Positions 16,865 to 24,994 of a stretch of DNA of 27,036 bases are shown piece after piece. Source of the DNA: JAVBSC01 sp031547305 (GTDB lineage Bacteria > Desulfobacterota > Desulfovibrionia > Desulfovibrionales > Desulfovibrionaceae); the NCBI GenBank assembly GCA_031547305.1, contig JAVBSC010000013.1:1-27036 (forward strand), given 5' to 3'. The position numbers and the translations under genes are program-made. Each line of letters opens with the position of its first letter. Position 1 is the stretch's first letter. Under the pieces are notes generated by a model. The model was not told the DNA's origin. It was given only the letters and a program-made list of their open reading frames with translations, and ran no database searches.

Positions 16865-17761
16865 TCACAAATCCCGGCAGCGCTTGATGATCGCCTCCAC
16901 CAGCTTGAAAAATCCCTGCTTGGCCGGACAGTCCTCCGGCATCAGCACCACGGGCTGGCCGCGATCCGCGGCCACAACCGCAAACGGGTCCAGTGGAACG
17001 GCCCCCAGAAAAGGAATGCCGTATTTATCCGCCAGCTCCCTGCCGCCGCCTTTCCGGAACAGGTCTATCTCTTTGCCGCAGTGCGGACAGCGAAGGCCGC
17101 TCATGTTTTCCACCAGCCCCAGGATTTTTCCCCCGGCGTGTTGCAAAAAATTAAGCGCCTTGCGCACGTCGGCCAGAGCGATCTCCTGCGGGGTGGTGAC
17201 CACCACGCTCAGGACGTCAGGTATGGTTTTGAGCACGGTCATGTGCTCGTCGCCTGTGCCAGGCGGAGAATCTATAACCAGAAAATCCAGTTCCCCCCAG
17301 TCCACATCCGCTATAAACTGCCGGATAGCCGAGGTTTTTCTGGGGCCTCGCCACAGCACGGCCGTGTTTTTATCGCGCAGTAACGAATCCATGGACATGA
17401 CATGGAGGTTATCGCTGTAGCGCGCCGGCACAAGCAGATCCCCGCCGGCTGAAGCCTCGATGCCGCCACGCAGGTTAAGCAGGTTCGGCACACTGGGGCC
17501 GTGGATATCCACGTCCAGTATGCCCACCTTAAAGCCCTTTTGGGCCAGTCCGGCGGCAATGTTCACGGCTACCGAACTTTTGCCGACCCCGCCCTTGCCG
17601 CTCATGACAAAAAGCTTGCGTTTTATGCGGCCCAGGCTGCCGGCAATGGCTTCGTCCTGGCGCTTCAGTCCGGCCTCGGCGCTCAGGGCGGAAACGCACG
17701 AGGCGCAGCCGGATCCGTCCGGACCGGCCTTGCCGCAAGTTGATTTGGAACATTCCGACAT
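16865..17761 (-). CDS. mrp: Mrp/NBP35-type iron-sulfur cluster carrier ATPase
   Basis: A 298-residue P-loop ATPase that assembles or carries Fe-S clusters to target proteins in the cytoplasm. The deviant Walker A is MSGKGGVGKSS (residues 53-63). Downstream are VGILDVDIHGPSVPNL, the WRGPRKTSAIRQF segment, DFLVIDSPPGTGDEH, and the cluster-binding CPHC in NMSGLRCPHCGKEIDLF. The N-terminus lacks a DUF59 (MIP18) domain and instead carries four cysteines (C4, C9, C19, C22; CASC), as in NBP35-like proteins. The start at 17761 has GAGGA upstream; a longer frame to 17815 has no such support. The gene lies 50 bp after pcm. Confidence 0.93.
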   Translation of the reverse strand: MSECSKSTCGKAGPDGSGCASCVSALSAEAGLKRQDEAIAGSLGRIKRKLFVMSGKGGVGKSSVAVNIAAGLAQKGFKVGILDVDIHGPSVPNLLNLRGGIEASAGGDLLVPARYSDNLHVMSMDSLLRDKNTAVLWRGPRKTSAIRQFIADVDWGELDFLVIDSPPGTGDEHMTVLKTIPDVLSVVVTTPQEIALADVRKALNFLQHAGGKILGLVENMSGLRCPHCGKEIDLFRKGGGRELADKYGIPFLGAVPLDPFAVVAADRGQPVVLMPEDCPAKQGFFKLVEAIIKRCRDL

Positions 17762-17811
17762 TATTGAGATCCTCTGTATAAATTTTATTTCCCGCGCGCA
17801 TCTGTTGCCTG

Positions 17812-18453
17812 TCACCAGCCGTGCGCGCCGATCAAATCGACGAAAACCACGCTTTCCTTTTCTTCCCTGGTTATCCGGCCGTCACGCTTGCGCACTATGG
17901 TCAGCTTCTGCATGGCTTTGGACGGGCCGAGCGGCATAAGCAGCAGGCCAGGATCCGCGAGTTGCTCCAGCAGCGGCTCCGGCAGCACAGGGCCTCCGGC
18001 AGTAATGATGATCCTGTCAAAAGGAGCGGCCTCCGGCCAGCCCAAAGTGCCGTCCGCCAGCCTGACCTTGATGTCAGTATACTTGAGCTGCCGCAGCAAG
18101 TCCCGTGTTTTAACGTACAATTCGCGCAGGCGCTCCACGGAATAAACATCCAGGCCCATATCGTGCAGCACCGCGGCCTGGTAACCGGAACCGGTTCCTA
18201 TCTCCAGAATCCGCATTCCCGCCCCGGCCTCAAGAAGCTGCGACATGACGGCCACCACATAGGGCTGGGACATTGTCTGCCCATGGCCTATGGGCACCGG
18301 ATAATCGCCATAGGCCTGGGAAGCCATGGCCGGCTCCATAAAAAGATGGCGCGGCGTTTTGCGCATGGCGGCCAGCACCACGGGGTCAGTTATTCCCCGT
18401 GTGGCAAGCTGCTTTTGGACCATTCTGTCGCGGCTTATGGCGTATACGCCCAT
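17812..18453 (-). CDS. pcm: Protein-L-isoaspartate O-methyltransferase
   Basis: It repairs proteins by methylating isoaspartyl residues with S-adenosylmethionine. The 213 residues match the family. Motifs are RDRMVQKQLATRGI, RHLFMEPAMASQAYGDYPVPIGHGQTMSQPY-type residues near 35-66, the SAM-binding LEIGTGSGYQAAVL at 83-96, YSVERLREL with the acidic residue after beta-2, and FDRIIITAGGP-like active-site residues near 145-155. GGAG lies 5 nt before the ATG. It heads the long minus-strand series. In E. coli, pcm lies in surE-pcm-nlpD-rpoS, but none of those partners is here. The M23 peptidase gene nearby is on the other strand. Confidence 0.96.
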   Translation of the reverse strand: MGVYAISRDRMVQKQLATRGITDPVVLAAMRKTPRHLFMEPAMASQAYGDYPVPIGHGQTMSQPYVVAVMSQLLEAGAGMRILEIGTGSGYQAAVLHDMGLDVYSVERLRELYVKTRDLLRQLKYTDIKVRLADGTLGWPEAAPFDRIIITAGGPVLPEPLLEQLADPGLLLMPLGPSKAMQKLTIVRKRDGRITREEKESVVFVDLIGAHGW

Positions 18454-18682
18454 GGTTACTCCAGAATTGTCGGTAAGAAAATAACGTCGGCGCGGCCAAC
18501 GCGTCCGGCCAAGTTTGGAATACAGTTTTTTCCCTTTAAGTCAATGCTGGCTTGGGCCAGAGTGCTGCTCAGGGCAAATTCCATTAAGCGCCGAACATGT
18601 TTCGCCCACGGCCACGCGGCGCCCCCCCCCCGCTCACGCCAGAGCAAACAAATATTTTCAATGCCAATTTGCTCCAGCAGTC

Positions 18683-18704
18683 ATTTTACAGCGAATTATA
18701 AAAC
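18683..18704. promoter_or_regulatory. Operator-like imperfect palindrome, copy 1
   Basis: ATTTTACAG-CGAA-TTATAAAAC is an imperfect palindrome. It sits within a ~35-bp stretch that also appears, with changes, upstream of the M23 gene (19626-19647). It is a possible regulator site, inferred only from the shared sequence. Confidence 0.3.
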
Positions 18705-18939
18705 GACTTATAGTTACGCTACACAAAGGTATTTTACTAGCAACTATATTGTTGCAATTAAAAAATTCTATTTGATTTACCTATAAATGCCACAGACACC
18801 AATGATTGTAATGAATATGCCATCTGTTAAATATGGCTATAAAATAATACGAAATTTTATTTTTAAATATACTACTCGCACAATGATTTCTTTGATATTA
18901 TATTTATTGATATCGACTAATAAATATTACCATAACAAC

Positions 18940-18967
18940 TTGATAAATAAAAATATTCAATTATAAT
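18940..18967 (+). promoter_or_regulatory. Near-consensus sigma70 promoter of the CBS gene
   Basis: TTGATA (18940-18945), a 16-nt spacer and a perfect TATAAT (18962-18967) lie in very AT-rich DNA 37 bp before the CBS start codon. The match predicts strong transcription. Confidence 0.75.
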
Positions 18968-19004
18968 CAAATTTGCTGTCATGATAATATATAAGGGGAA
19001 AATA

Positions 19005-19442
19005 ATGTATTACATCAAAGATATAATGACCGCAAACCCTCTGACGCTCACCCCTTATAATTCGATAAAAGATGCCAGAACGTTAATGGATAAAGCAAAT
19101 ATACGCCACATACCTATTCTTTCAGATAAAAAAGAACTGATCGGCATTGTCGCGCGTAAAGAGGTTTTGCGGGCAAGTGTTTCAATTTTCGCGAATCTTG
19201 ATAAAGAAACACGAGACCGTATAGATGCCGGAATCCCGCTGATAGAGATAATGGTCCCCAAAGTGCTTGCCGTGGAAGCGGACACCGCTGTGACAATAGC
19301 AGCCGCCATGCTGGTGGAAAGCAAGGTAGGCTGCCTGCCTGTACTGGAGGACGGCAAAAAACTGTCCGGCATAGTCACGGCCATAGACTTTCTGCGTTTT
19401 ACCCTCAGCCTTGTGGGCAGGTTGCAAAAACCCTCTTTATAA
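19005..19442 (+). CDS. CBS-domain pair protein (AcuB-like)
   Basis: A 145-residue soluble protein made of two CBS domains and nothing else. The first spans residues ~1-60 (VKDIMTxNPLTLTP-type start, then ANIRHIPILSDKKELIGIVARKEVL). The second spans ~80-135 (IEIMVPKVLAVEADTAVTIAAAM, then KVGCLPVLEDGKKLSGIVTAIDFLRF). CBS pairs bind adenosine nucleotides and regulate partner proteins. No partner is fused or obviously adjacent. AGGGG lies 6 nt before the ATG, and the frame 24 bases longer has no better signal. The gene is more AT-rich than its neighbours at the 5' end and stands alone in an island with a strong promoter. A general stress or energy-sensing role is only a guess. Confidence 0.9.
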   Translation: MYYIKDIMTANPLTLTPYNSIKDARTLMDKANIRHIPILSDKKELIGIVARKEVLRASVSIFANLDKETRDRIDAGIPLIEIMVPKVLAVEADTAVTIAAAMLVESKVGCLPVLEDGKKLSGIVTAIDFLRFTLSLVGRLQKPSL

Positions 19443-19456
19443 ACTTCCGGCTCTTC

Positions 19457-19690
19457 GCCCCGTCGGGCTTGCCCGCGCTGGGCTTATGTTATATGCCATT
19501 AATGTTAATTTCATAAATCGGCCATTGGTCGATTTATATGAATCGTTTAGCCGGAACCCGTTGTTTCGGGCTCGCTCATGCCGCCTGTTGCGGTGCGCCG
19601 GACCGTCTACCCGGCGCTGGAAGTCATTTTATAACAAATTATGAAATAACTTTTGCAAGCATATGCGGGCGGACATGTTTCGCCCCCGCC
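19457..19690 (+). repeat. Series of hairpins between the CBS and M23 genes
   Basis: The 264-bp spacer holds at least six inverted repeats in tandem: GCCC/GGGC at 19457-19468 and 19471-19483; an ~11-bp stem around ATT at 19513-19537, extended with a bulge to 19510-19542; CCCG/CGGG near 19557-19570; CCGC/GCGG at 19581-19593; GCGCCGG/CCGGCGC at 19595-19617; and GGGCG/CGCCC at 19667-19685 just before the M23 ribosome-binding site. None has a T-run. It may be a structured leader or a cluster of repeat elements. Confidence 0.45.
19626..19647. promoter_or_regulatory. Operator-like palindrome, copy 2
   Basis: ATTTTATAA-CAAA-TTATGAAAT has arms matching at 8 of 9 positions. It lies 59 bp before the M23 gene within a stretch resembling the one at 18683-18704. 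It is a candidate site for a regulator, or an AT-rich promoter element. Confidence 0.35.
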
Positions 19691-19706
19691 AAAATAAAGG
19701 ATTTAT

Positions 19707-21143
19707 ATGGCCAGAAAAAGCAATCTCCCAACCTTGCTGGTTTTATTGTTCTTCTGCTGCGCGTTGGGCGTAGGTGCTTTTATGCTCTTCAGGGACATGG
19801 ACGGCCCGGTGGTTTCCGTCACCCCGCAGCAAAACAGGGTTTCTCCTTCTTCAGTTCTTAAAGTCGACGCCGTGGACGCCAAGTCCAAAGTAAAATCAAT
19901 CTCCGTGGGCGTGCGCCGGGACGGACGGTTCGTCACCGTGGCCAAGCAGGATTTTTCCACCCGTCTGCCGCAGCAGACCATGGAATTCACCCTCAAGGAC
20001 AGCGGCCTTTCCGAGGGAGCTTTTGAACTGGAAGTCCAGGCCGCGGACGATTCCCTGGCCGGATTCGGGCAGGGCAACCACACCACCATGCTCCTGCCCA
20101 TGCGCCTGGACACCACTCCGCCCAGGACGACCGTGAAGACATCCCAACCATACGTGCGCACCGGCGGCAGCGCGGTAATCCTGTTCACGCCGTCTGAAGA
20201 ACTCTCCAGCTCCGGCGTGCAGGTGGGCGATCTGTTTTTTCCCGCTTACAAGCAGGGCAACGGCGATTACATCTGTTTTTTCGCCTTCCCCTATAATATG
20301 GAGGTAAAGGATTACAAGCCGGAACTGGTGGCTGTGGACTTGGCCGGCAATAAATCCCAGGGCCCGCTGTCCCTCTACCGTATCGCCAGAAAGTTCACCA
20401 ACGACACCATTAACCTGAGCGACGACTTCGTCAATTCCAAGGAAGCGGAATTCGCGCAAATCGTGCCCGGCCAGATGACCCCCATTGAACGTTTTCTCAA
20501 AGTCAACGGCGATGTGCGTAGAAGCAACGCCCGGACTCTTCTGGAAATAGGCCACAAATCAGCTCCGACCATGCTCTGGCAAAAAGCCTTCCTGCGTCTG
20601 CCAAACTCCGCCGCCAGGGCCAGATTCGCGGATCATCGCACTTACATGTACAAAGGCGTCAAAGTGGACGAGCAGACCCACTTGGGCTTTGACCTGGCCT
20701 CCCTGGCCCAGGCCCAGGTGCCGGCCGCCAACAGCGGCAAGGTGGTTTTTGCCTCCTATCTGGGCATTTACGGCAACATGGTGGTTATCGACCACGGCCT
20801 GGGCCTGCAAAGCCTGTACTCGCATATGAGCGAACTGTCCGTAAGCGTGGGCCAGGAAGTCCAGAAAGGAGACATCCTGGGCAGGACCGGCGCCACCGGC
20901 ATGGCCGGCGGTGACCACCTGCACTTCGGCATCCTGATATCCGGCCTGGAAGTAACCCCCCTGGAATGGCTGGACGACCACTGGATAAACGACAACATCA
21001 TCACCCGCCTCAAAGATGCCGGCGCCCAGACGCCTGAATTCGCCGTGGAAAACGCCGCCCCGGAGCAGCCCCAGGCTCCGGCCAAACCAGCGGCAAAACC
21101 GGCCGCCAAGACCACAGCCAAGCCAGCGCCCAAAAAACGTTAA
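19707..21143 (+). CDS. Membrane-anchored M23-family metallopeptidase
   Basis: A 478-residue envelope protein with one N-terminal membrane segment (~7-27), so the rest should face the periplasm. Residues ~35-230 hold beta-rich repeats (VVSVTPQQNRVSPSSVLKVD; later PELVAVDLAGNKSQ) resembling Ig-like folds. The C-terminal half carries a complete M23 (LytM) domain: H325 and D329 in THLGFD, H373 in YSHMSEL, and H404 and H406 in DHLHFGI, the zinc and catalytic residues. It is therefore probably an active peptidoglycan endopeptidase rather than a degenerate LytM regulator. A low-complexity Ala-Pro-Lys tail (~450-478) is likely disordered and basic. AAAGGA lies just before the ATG. The gene appears monocistronic and converges on the PEP-synthase-like gene. 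Confidence 0.92.
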   Translation: MARKSNLPTLLVLLFFCCALGVGAFMLFRDMDGPVVSVTPQQNRVSPSSVLKVDAVDAKSKVKSISVGVRRDGRFVTVAKQDFSTRLPQQTMEFTLKDSGLSEGAFELEVQAADDSLAGFGQGNHTTMLLPMRLDTTPPRTTVKTSQPYVRTGGSAVILFTPSEELSSSGVQVGDLFFPAYKQGNGDYICFFAFPYNMEVKDYKPELVAVDLAGNKSQGPLSLYRIARKFTNDTINLSDDFVNSKEAEFAQIVPGQMTPIERFLKVNGDVRRSNARTLLEIGHKSAPTMLWQKAFLRLPNSAARARFADHRTYMYKGVKVDEQTHLGFDLASLAQAQVPAANSGKVVFASYLGIYGNMVVIDHGLGLQSLYSHMSELSVSVGQEVQKGDILGRTGATGMAGGDHLHFGILISGLEVTPLEWLDDHWINDNIITRLKDAGAQTPEFAVENAAPEQPQAPAKPAAKPAAKTTAKPAPKKR

Positions 21144-21214
21144 AACATGTTGACTTTGAGACGCCGGCACGGCCATTAACGGCGCCGGGGCGTGGGATTT
21201 CAAGTGACCCCTCT

Positions 21215-21343
21215 ACCCCCTGTTTCCCCAATCAAGGGGCCGTTTACAAGCCGCGCCCACTTTGGTTGAAGATCCGGCTGCTAAGTCGCCAGACCGTTGA
21301 ACCGAAGTGGGCGCGGCTTGATAATCGCGGGTTCACAGGGGGT
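21215..21343. repeat. Nested inverted repeats between the M23 and PEP-synthase-like genes
   Basis: The inner arms at 21247-21267 and 21300-21320 pair over 21 bp with one G-T (core GCCGCGCCCACTT). The outer arms ACCCCCTGT (21215-21223) and ACAGGGGGT (21335-21343) are a perfect 9-bp pair. A small CCCC/GGGG hairpin lies at 21226-21239. No T-run follows the long stem, so it is not a classic intrinsic terminator, though it may end both convergent transcripts. It could be a small non-autonomous element. Confidence 0.6.
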
Positions 21344-21361
21344 GGACTCCCCTACCAGCCT

Positions 21362-24300
21362 CTACATGAACTTTTTCCTCTGCTCTTCCAAAGCTTGGGC
21401 TTGCTCGGCAAAGGAGCTGAAGCCGGCCTGGCGCAGGGCGTCCTCCACAGTGCTTTCCCAGGGCCAATTGGCGTAGAGCACCGGTTTATGGAAGACGCGG
21501 CGGAAGCGTTCCAGTTCCTGGCGGTAGAATTTCTCCTTGCCGGTTTCCAGGCTTTCGCGCAGATGCTCGTGCAGGCGGTTAAGCTCGCCTTCGTACCAGT
21601 CCCGGACGTCTTCCGGCTGGTTGTATTTTTTCAGGATATGGCCGTAGCCTTCTTTTTCCAGCAGTTTGCACAGGCTGGCGTGGTGTTGTTGCTTAAGCCA
21701 TTTGCCCAGTCCGGAAGTGGGGATGTTTTCCTTTTCGATTTCCGCCATGTCCAGCTTGGTCTGGAAGTAGGTATCCGGCACCACGGAGGCGGAGACGATG
21801 CCGGCGATGGCCACCAGGCCGCGCAGGATTAGGCTGTTGGACACCCCCTGGCCGCAGAAGCCGACTTTTTTTCCGAACTTCTGGCCGGCGAAGATGGTCA
21901 CCAGAATGGCCCAGATGACCGCCGGGTCCTCTTCGTCGTAAATGTGCGAAAGCCTGGCGTTGTCGCGGTCCGTGGCCAGAACCATCTGGGTCATGTCGTT
22001 GGAGCCGATGGAGAACCCGTCGAATTCCTCCAGGTATTCCTTGGCCAGGATGGCGTTGCTGGGTATTTCCGCCATCTGGATGACTTTAAGGCCGTCCTGG
22101 CCGCTCTTGAGCTTATGCACCTGCTCCAGGTAGCAACGCATGCTGCGGGCTTCTTCCAGGGTACGCACAAAGGGCAGCATGATTTGCAGGTTCGTGCCGC
22201 CGTAAACGCCGCGCGCCAGTTTAAAGGCCTCCAGCTCCCAGTCGTGCAGGTTGCGGGAAACGCCGCGCCAGCCCAGCATGGGGTTGTCTTCCACCTGCTC
22301 AAAGAGCAGGCCGCCCAGCAGGTTACGGTATTCGTTGGATTTAAAATCCGTGGTGCGGTAGACGATATCCCGGCCGTAAAAGGCCATGGCGAACAGGGCC
22401 AAGCCCTGGGACAGGGTTTGCACGTAGTGTTCCTTGCCGGAACGATAGCCCTTGGAACGGATAATTTCCTTGATCTTGGCCGGAATGTTGCGCACGGCTT
22501 CAATGTCTTTGGCCAGGCCGGTGCGCAGGGCCACTTCCTCCCGCAGGCCCCGGATGTCTTCCAGCACCTTGCGCACAAATGGAATGCCCTCCACCCTGGC
22601 CGCAATGGCCTTGACCTGGGCGTCTATTTCGCCGCGATGGCGGACCACCTCCGGATCGTGGCCGGAAAGCAGGGCCAGTTCGTCGTCAAAGCCCATAATG
22701 TAGCGGACGTGCTCTTCCAGATCCAGGCTGGTGGTCAGAAGGTCGATGCGCCGCGAAGCTTTGTCCTGGTACTGATCCAGTTTATGCTCCAATTCGCGCA
22801 ACCGGCGCTGCTGGCGCAGGGAATCCTCCGGGTCGCGCACTTCGGTCTGCCCGCCCAGGGCTTCGATTTCCTCGGTCAGGCCGGTCAGGTAGCCGACATA
22901 GTCGCGCAGTTTTATCTTTATGGAAATCAGACCGGCGTTGAGCTGTGAGCGCAAAGTCTTGGTGAGCTTGTTCTCCAGCACCTTCAGGTGCTCCTGGACC
23001 ACCTGCTCCAGTTCGCCGTTGTCGTAGGCGGACAGGGCCAGGGGGTGCACGCCGATGTTGCCCAGCATGAATTCCGCCCGGAGCAGCCCGACTTCAAAGT
23101 CATTAATGTTGCGCAGGCGGGACAGAAACATGGCCTGGCCAACATCCGCCAGGATGAGGCCGACCTTGGTTTTGGTCGCCGGCAGCTTGGAAAGGTCCAT
23201 TTCGCCGCCCACTTCGCGCAGGGGCAAGAGGCCCCGGTAGACTTTGCCGCTGGTGCCGTCCACGGTGACTTCCTGGCCGTCCAGGGCGCGCAGGGCTTCC
23301 ACTCGCTGGATGCCGATGACCGCCGGAATGCCCAGCTCGCGCGAGGTGATGGCCGCGTGCGAGGTATCGCCGCCCACGTCCGCCAGAATGGCGGAAGCCA
23401 CGCGCATGCCCGGCACCATGTCCGGGTCGGTGCGCTCCGCGGCCAGAATGTCGCCTTTTTCGATGCGGTTCAGTTCCAGGGCGGAACGCAGGAATCTGAC
23501 CACGCCCTGCCCGGCCCCGCGCGAAGCGCCGTTGCCTTCCAACAGAACGTCCTCATTGGCCAGGGCGCTGTTTTCCACTTCCTTGCGGCGCATGAAAATG
23601 GTGTGCGGGTGCAGCTCGAATTCCTCGTTCCAGCGGGTTTCCGGCCTGGCCTGGACGAACCAGAGCAGGTCGTCCGCGTCAATGCAGAACTCGGAATCCA
23701 TAATGATGCCGCCGTAGGCCCGGCTGATGGCCCGCACGCCCCTGGCCACGCTTTCCGCATGGGAGAGGGACAGGGACCAGCGCAGGGACTCCAGCTCCGG
23801 CACCGGAACTTTTTTGGTGCCTCCGCCTTCTTCATAGACGATCTTGATGTCTTTGAAGCCCATCTGGCGGATGACCACTTCGTTGCCGTCGTCGCGCTGG
23901 AACACGTAGTATTTGTCCGGGGTGACCATGCCGCCGACCACGGCCTCGCCCAGGCCGTAACTGGCGTCTATGGAGACCAGGTCGTTGCGCGCGGTGCCCC
24001 GGCAGCCGGTGGCGGTATCCGCCGCAAAGGCCGTGCCGGAAATGACCGGGTTGATCATGCGCATCAGGCACACGGAAAGCGACGTGTTTTCAATGGCCCA
24101 TTCCTGCTTGGCCTTGATGGCGATGTTGTCGTCCCCGGTTTCTTCCGCATGGGCTATGGCATCCAGGATGGCTTCCCGGCGATAGGTCATGGAGCGCAGG
24201 TTGTAGGCGGAGGCGCAGTCCCAGTGATAGGCCCGGACCACCTGGTCCGCGCCGTGCATATTCAGGTAGGTGTCCTGCAATCCGGCAAAGGCCTTTTTGC

Positions 24301-24946
24301 GGGAGTCCTCACCAGCGGCGGAAGAACGCACGGCCACGGGCACGTCTTCCACGCCGGCTTCGGCGCAGATGGCCGCATAGCCTTCGCGCACGGCTTTTTC
24401 CACCGCTTCCGGCAGGGCCACGGACAAAATGCCCGTCTGCACCAGCACGGAGCGCTTGCGCAACTGGTCTATGCCTTCCGGCGAGGTGGCAAATCCTTCC
24501 ACCACGTTGTTAACGAAGCTGCGCAGTTTTACGGTGTTCTGGCCGGCTTTTTCCTTGTTCTGCGATTCTTCAAAAATCAGGCGGCCGACATTGCGCACGA
24601 ATTTATGCAGGAATTCGGGATCTCCGCTGATCTCCGGGTCGTTCCAGTCTATGCGCTTGTATTCTCGGTCCACGGTGGCGCGCACCATGGCCGCGTTAAT
24701 TTTGCACTCGTCCAGAAGCATGTGGAAGCCAATGGAGGACACGGCCCGGAACTGCGGCGTCCTTATTCCCGGCACCTGGTTGATTATGGCGGTGTTGTAG
24801 TTTTTGCCGCCCACCAGGATTTCGGCTTCTTCACCTATGGCTACGATATCCGCGCCGTCGAGAATGAGCTTTTTAGTCAAATCCACAGACTGTGAAGCGC
24901 CCGCCTGCGTTGAAGCTTGTGGCTTGTCCGGCTTGGCTTTTGGCAT
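21362..24946 (-). CDS. PEP-synthase-like protein with large insertion
   Basis: An 1194-residue relative of phosphoenolpyruvate synthase (usual length ~790), which makes PEP from pyruvate and ATP. The ATP-binding domain shows VAVRSSAAGEDS (205-215) and SYGLGEAVVGG near 329-339. The phosphohistidine domain shows GGDTSHAAITSRELGIPAV with H530. The C-terminal PEP/pyruvate barrel shows GLLRAEFMLGNIGVHPLAL (620-638), DFKSNEYRNLLGG (867-879), NPMLGWRG, EIPSNAILA, GFSIGSNDMTQ and CGQG with catalytic C1031. Extra parts are a longer N-terminus, a charged coiled-coil-like insert of about 170 residues (~645-840) inside the barrel, and a ~130-residue C-terminal tail. All key residues are present, so catalysis is plausible. 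GGAG lies 6 nt before the ATG. Its neighbour upstream is pyruvate carboxylase. Confidence 0.88.
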   Translation of the reverse strand: MPKAKPDKPQASTQAGASQSVDLTKKLILDGADIVAIGEEAEILVGGKNYNTAIINQVPGIRTPQFRAVSSIGFHMLLDECKINAAMVRATVDREYKRIDWNDPEISGDPEFLHKFVRNVGRLIFEESQNKEKAGQNTVKLRSFVNNVVEGFATSPEGIDQLRKRSVLVQTGILSVALPEAVEKAVREGYAAICAEAGVEDVPVAVRSSAAGEDSRKKAFAGLQDTYLNMHGADQVVRAYHWDCASAYNLRSMTYRREAILDAIAHAEETGDDNIAIKAKQEWAIENTSLSVCLMRMINPVISGTAFAADTATGCRGTARNDLVSIDASYGLGEAVVGGMVTPDKYYVFQRDDGNEVVIRQMGFKDIKIVYEEGGGTKKVPVPELESLRWSLSLSHAESVARGVRAISRAYGGIIMDSEFCIDADDLLWFVQARPETRWNEEFELHPHTIFMRRKEVENSALANEDVLLEGNGASRGAGQGVVRFLRSALELNRIEKGDILAAERTDPDMVPGMRVASAILADVGGDTSHAAITSRELGIPAVIGIQRVEALRALDGQEVTVDGTSGKVYRGLLPLREVGGEMDLSKLPATKTKVGLILADVGQAMFLSRLRNINDFEVGLLRAEFMLGNIGVHPLALSAYDNGELEQVVQEHLKVLENKLTKTLRSQLNAGLISIKIKLRDYVGYLTGLTEEIEALGGQTEVRDPEDSLRQQRRLRELEHKLDQYQDKASRRIDLLTTSLDLEEHVRYIMGFDDELALLSGHDPEVVRHRGEIDAQVKAIAARVEGIPFVRKVLEDIRGLREEVALRTGLAKDIEAVRNIPAKIKEIIRSKGYRSGKEHYVQTLSQGLALFAMAFYGRDIVYRTTDFKSNEYRNLLGGLLFEQVEDNPMLGWRGVSRNLHDWELEAFKLARGVYGGTNLQIMLPFVRTLEEARSMRCYLEQVHKLKSGQDGLKVIQMAEIPSNAILAKEYLEEFDGFSIGSNDMTQMVLATDRDNARLSHIYDEEDPAVIWAILVTIFAGQKFGKKVGFCGQGVSNSLILRGLVAIAGIVSASVVPDTYFQTKLDMAEIEKENIPTSGLGKWLKQQHHASLCKLLEKEGYGHILKKYNQPEDVRDWYEGELNRLHEHLRESLETGKEKFYRQELERFRRVFHKPVLYANWPWESTVEDALRQAGFSSFAEQAQALEEQRKKFM

Positions 24947-24994
24947 CTGGCTTCTCCTTTTGCGAGGATATGAATGATGTTATTTCTTTAAGCT

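Larger units (their letters stand above)
18454..19004. other. Long AT-rich intergenic region with C10 tract
   Basis: This 551-bp spacer has no gene I can support. The first ~240 bp are of normal composition and hold a minus-strand open frame that stops (TAA) two bases before the pcm start. A run of ten C residues lies at 18622-18631 within that frame. A GCGCCG/CGGCGC pair (18588-18593, 18617-18622) flanks ACATGTTTCGCCC. From ~18690 the sequence turns very AT-rich: 18841-18960 has only 21 G or C in 120 bases. The last part holds the promoter of the CBS gene. The region could be a decayed gene or a transferred segment. Confidence 0.6.

Noticed and set aside
22988..24895. A 635-codon plus-strand frame inside the PEP-synthase-like gene
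   Set aside because: It is the antisense shadow of a gene with recognised motifs and has an Ala-Gly-His-rich sequence typical of such shadows.
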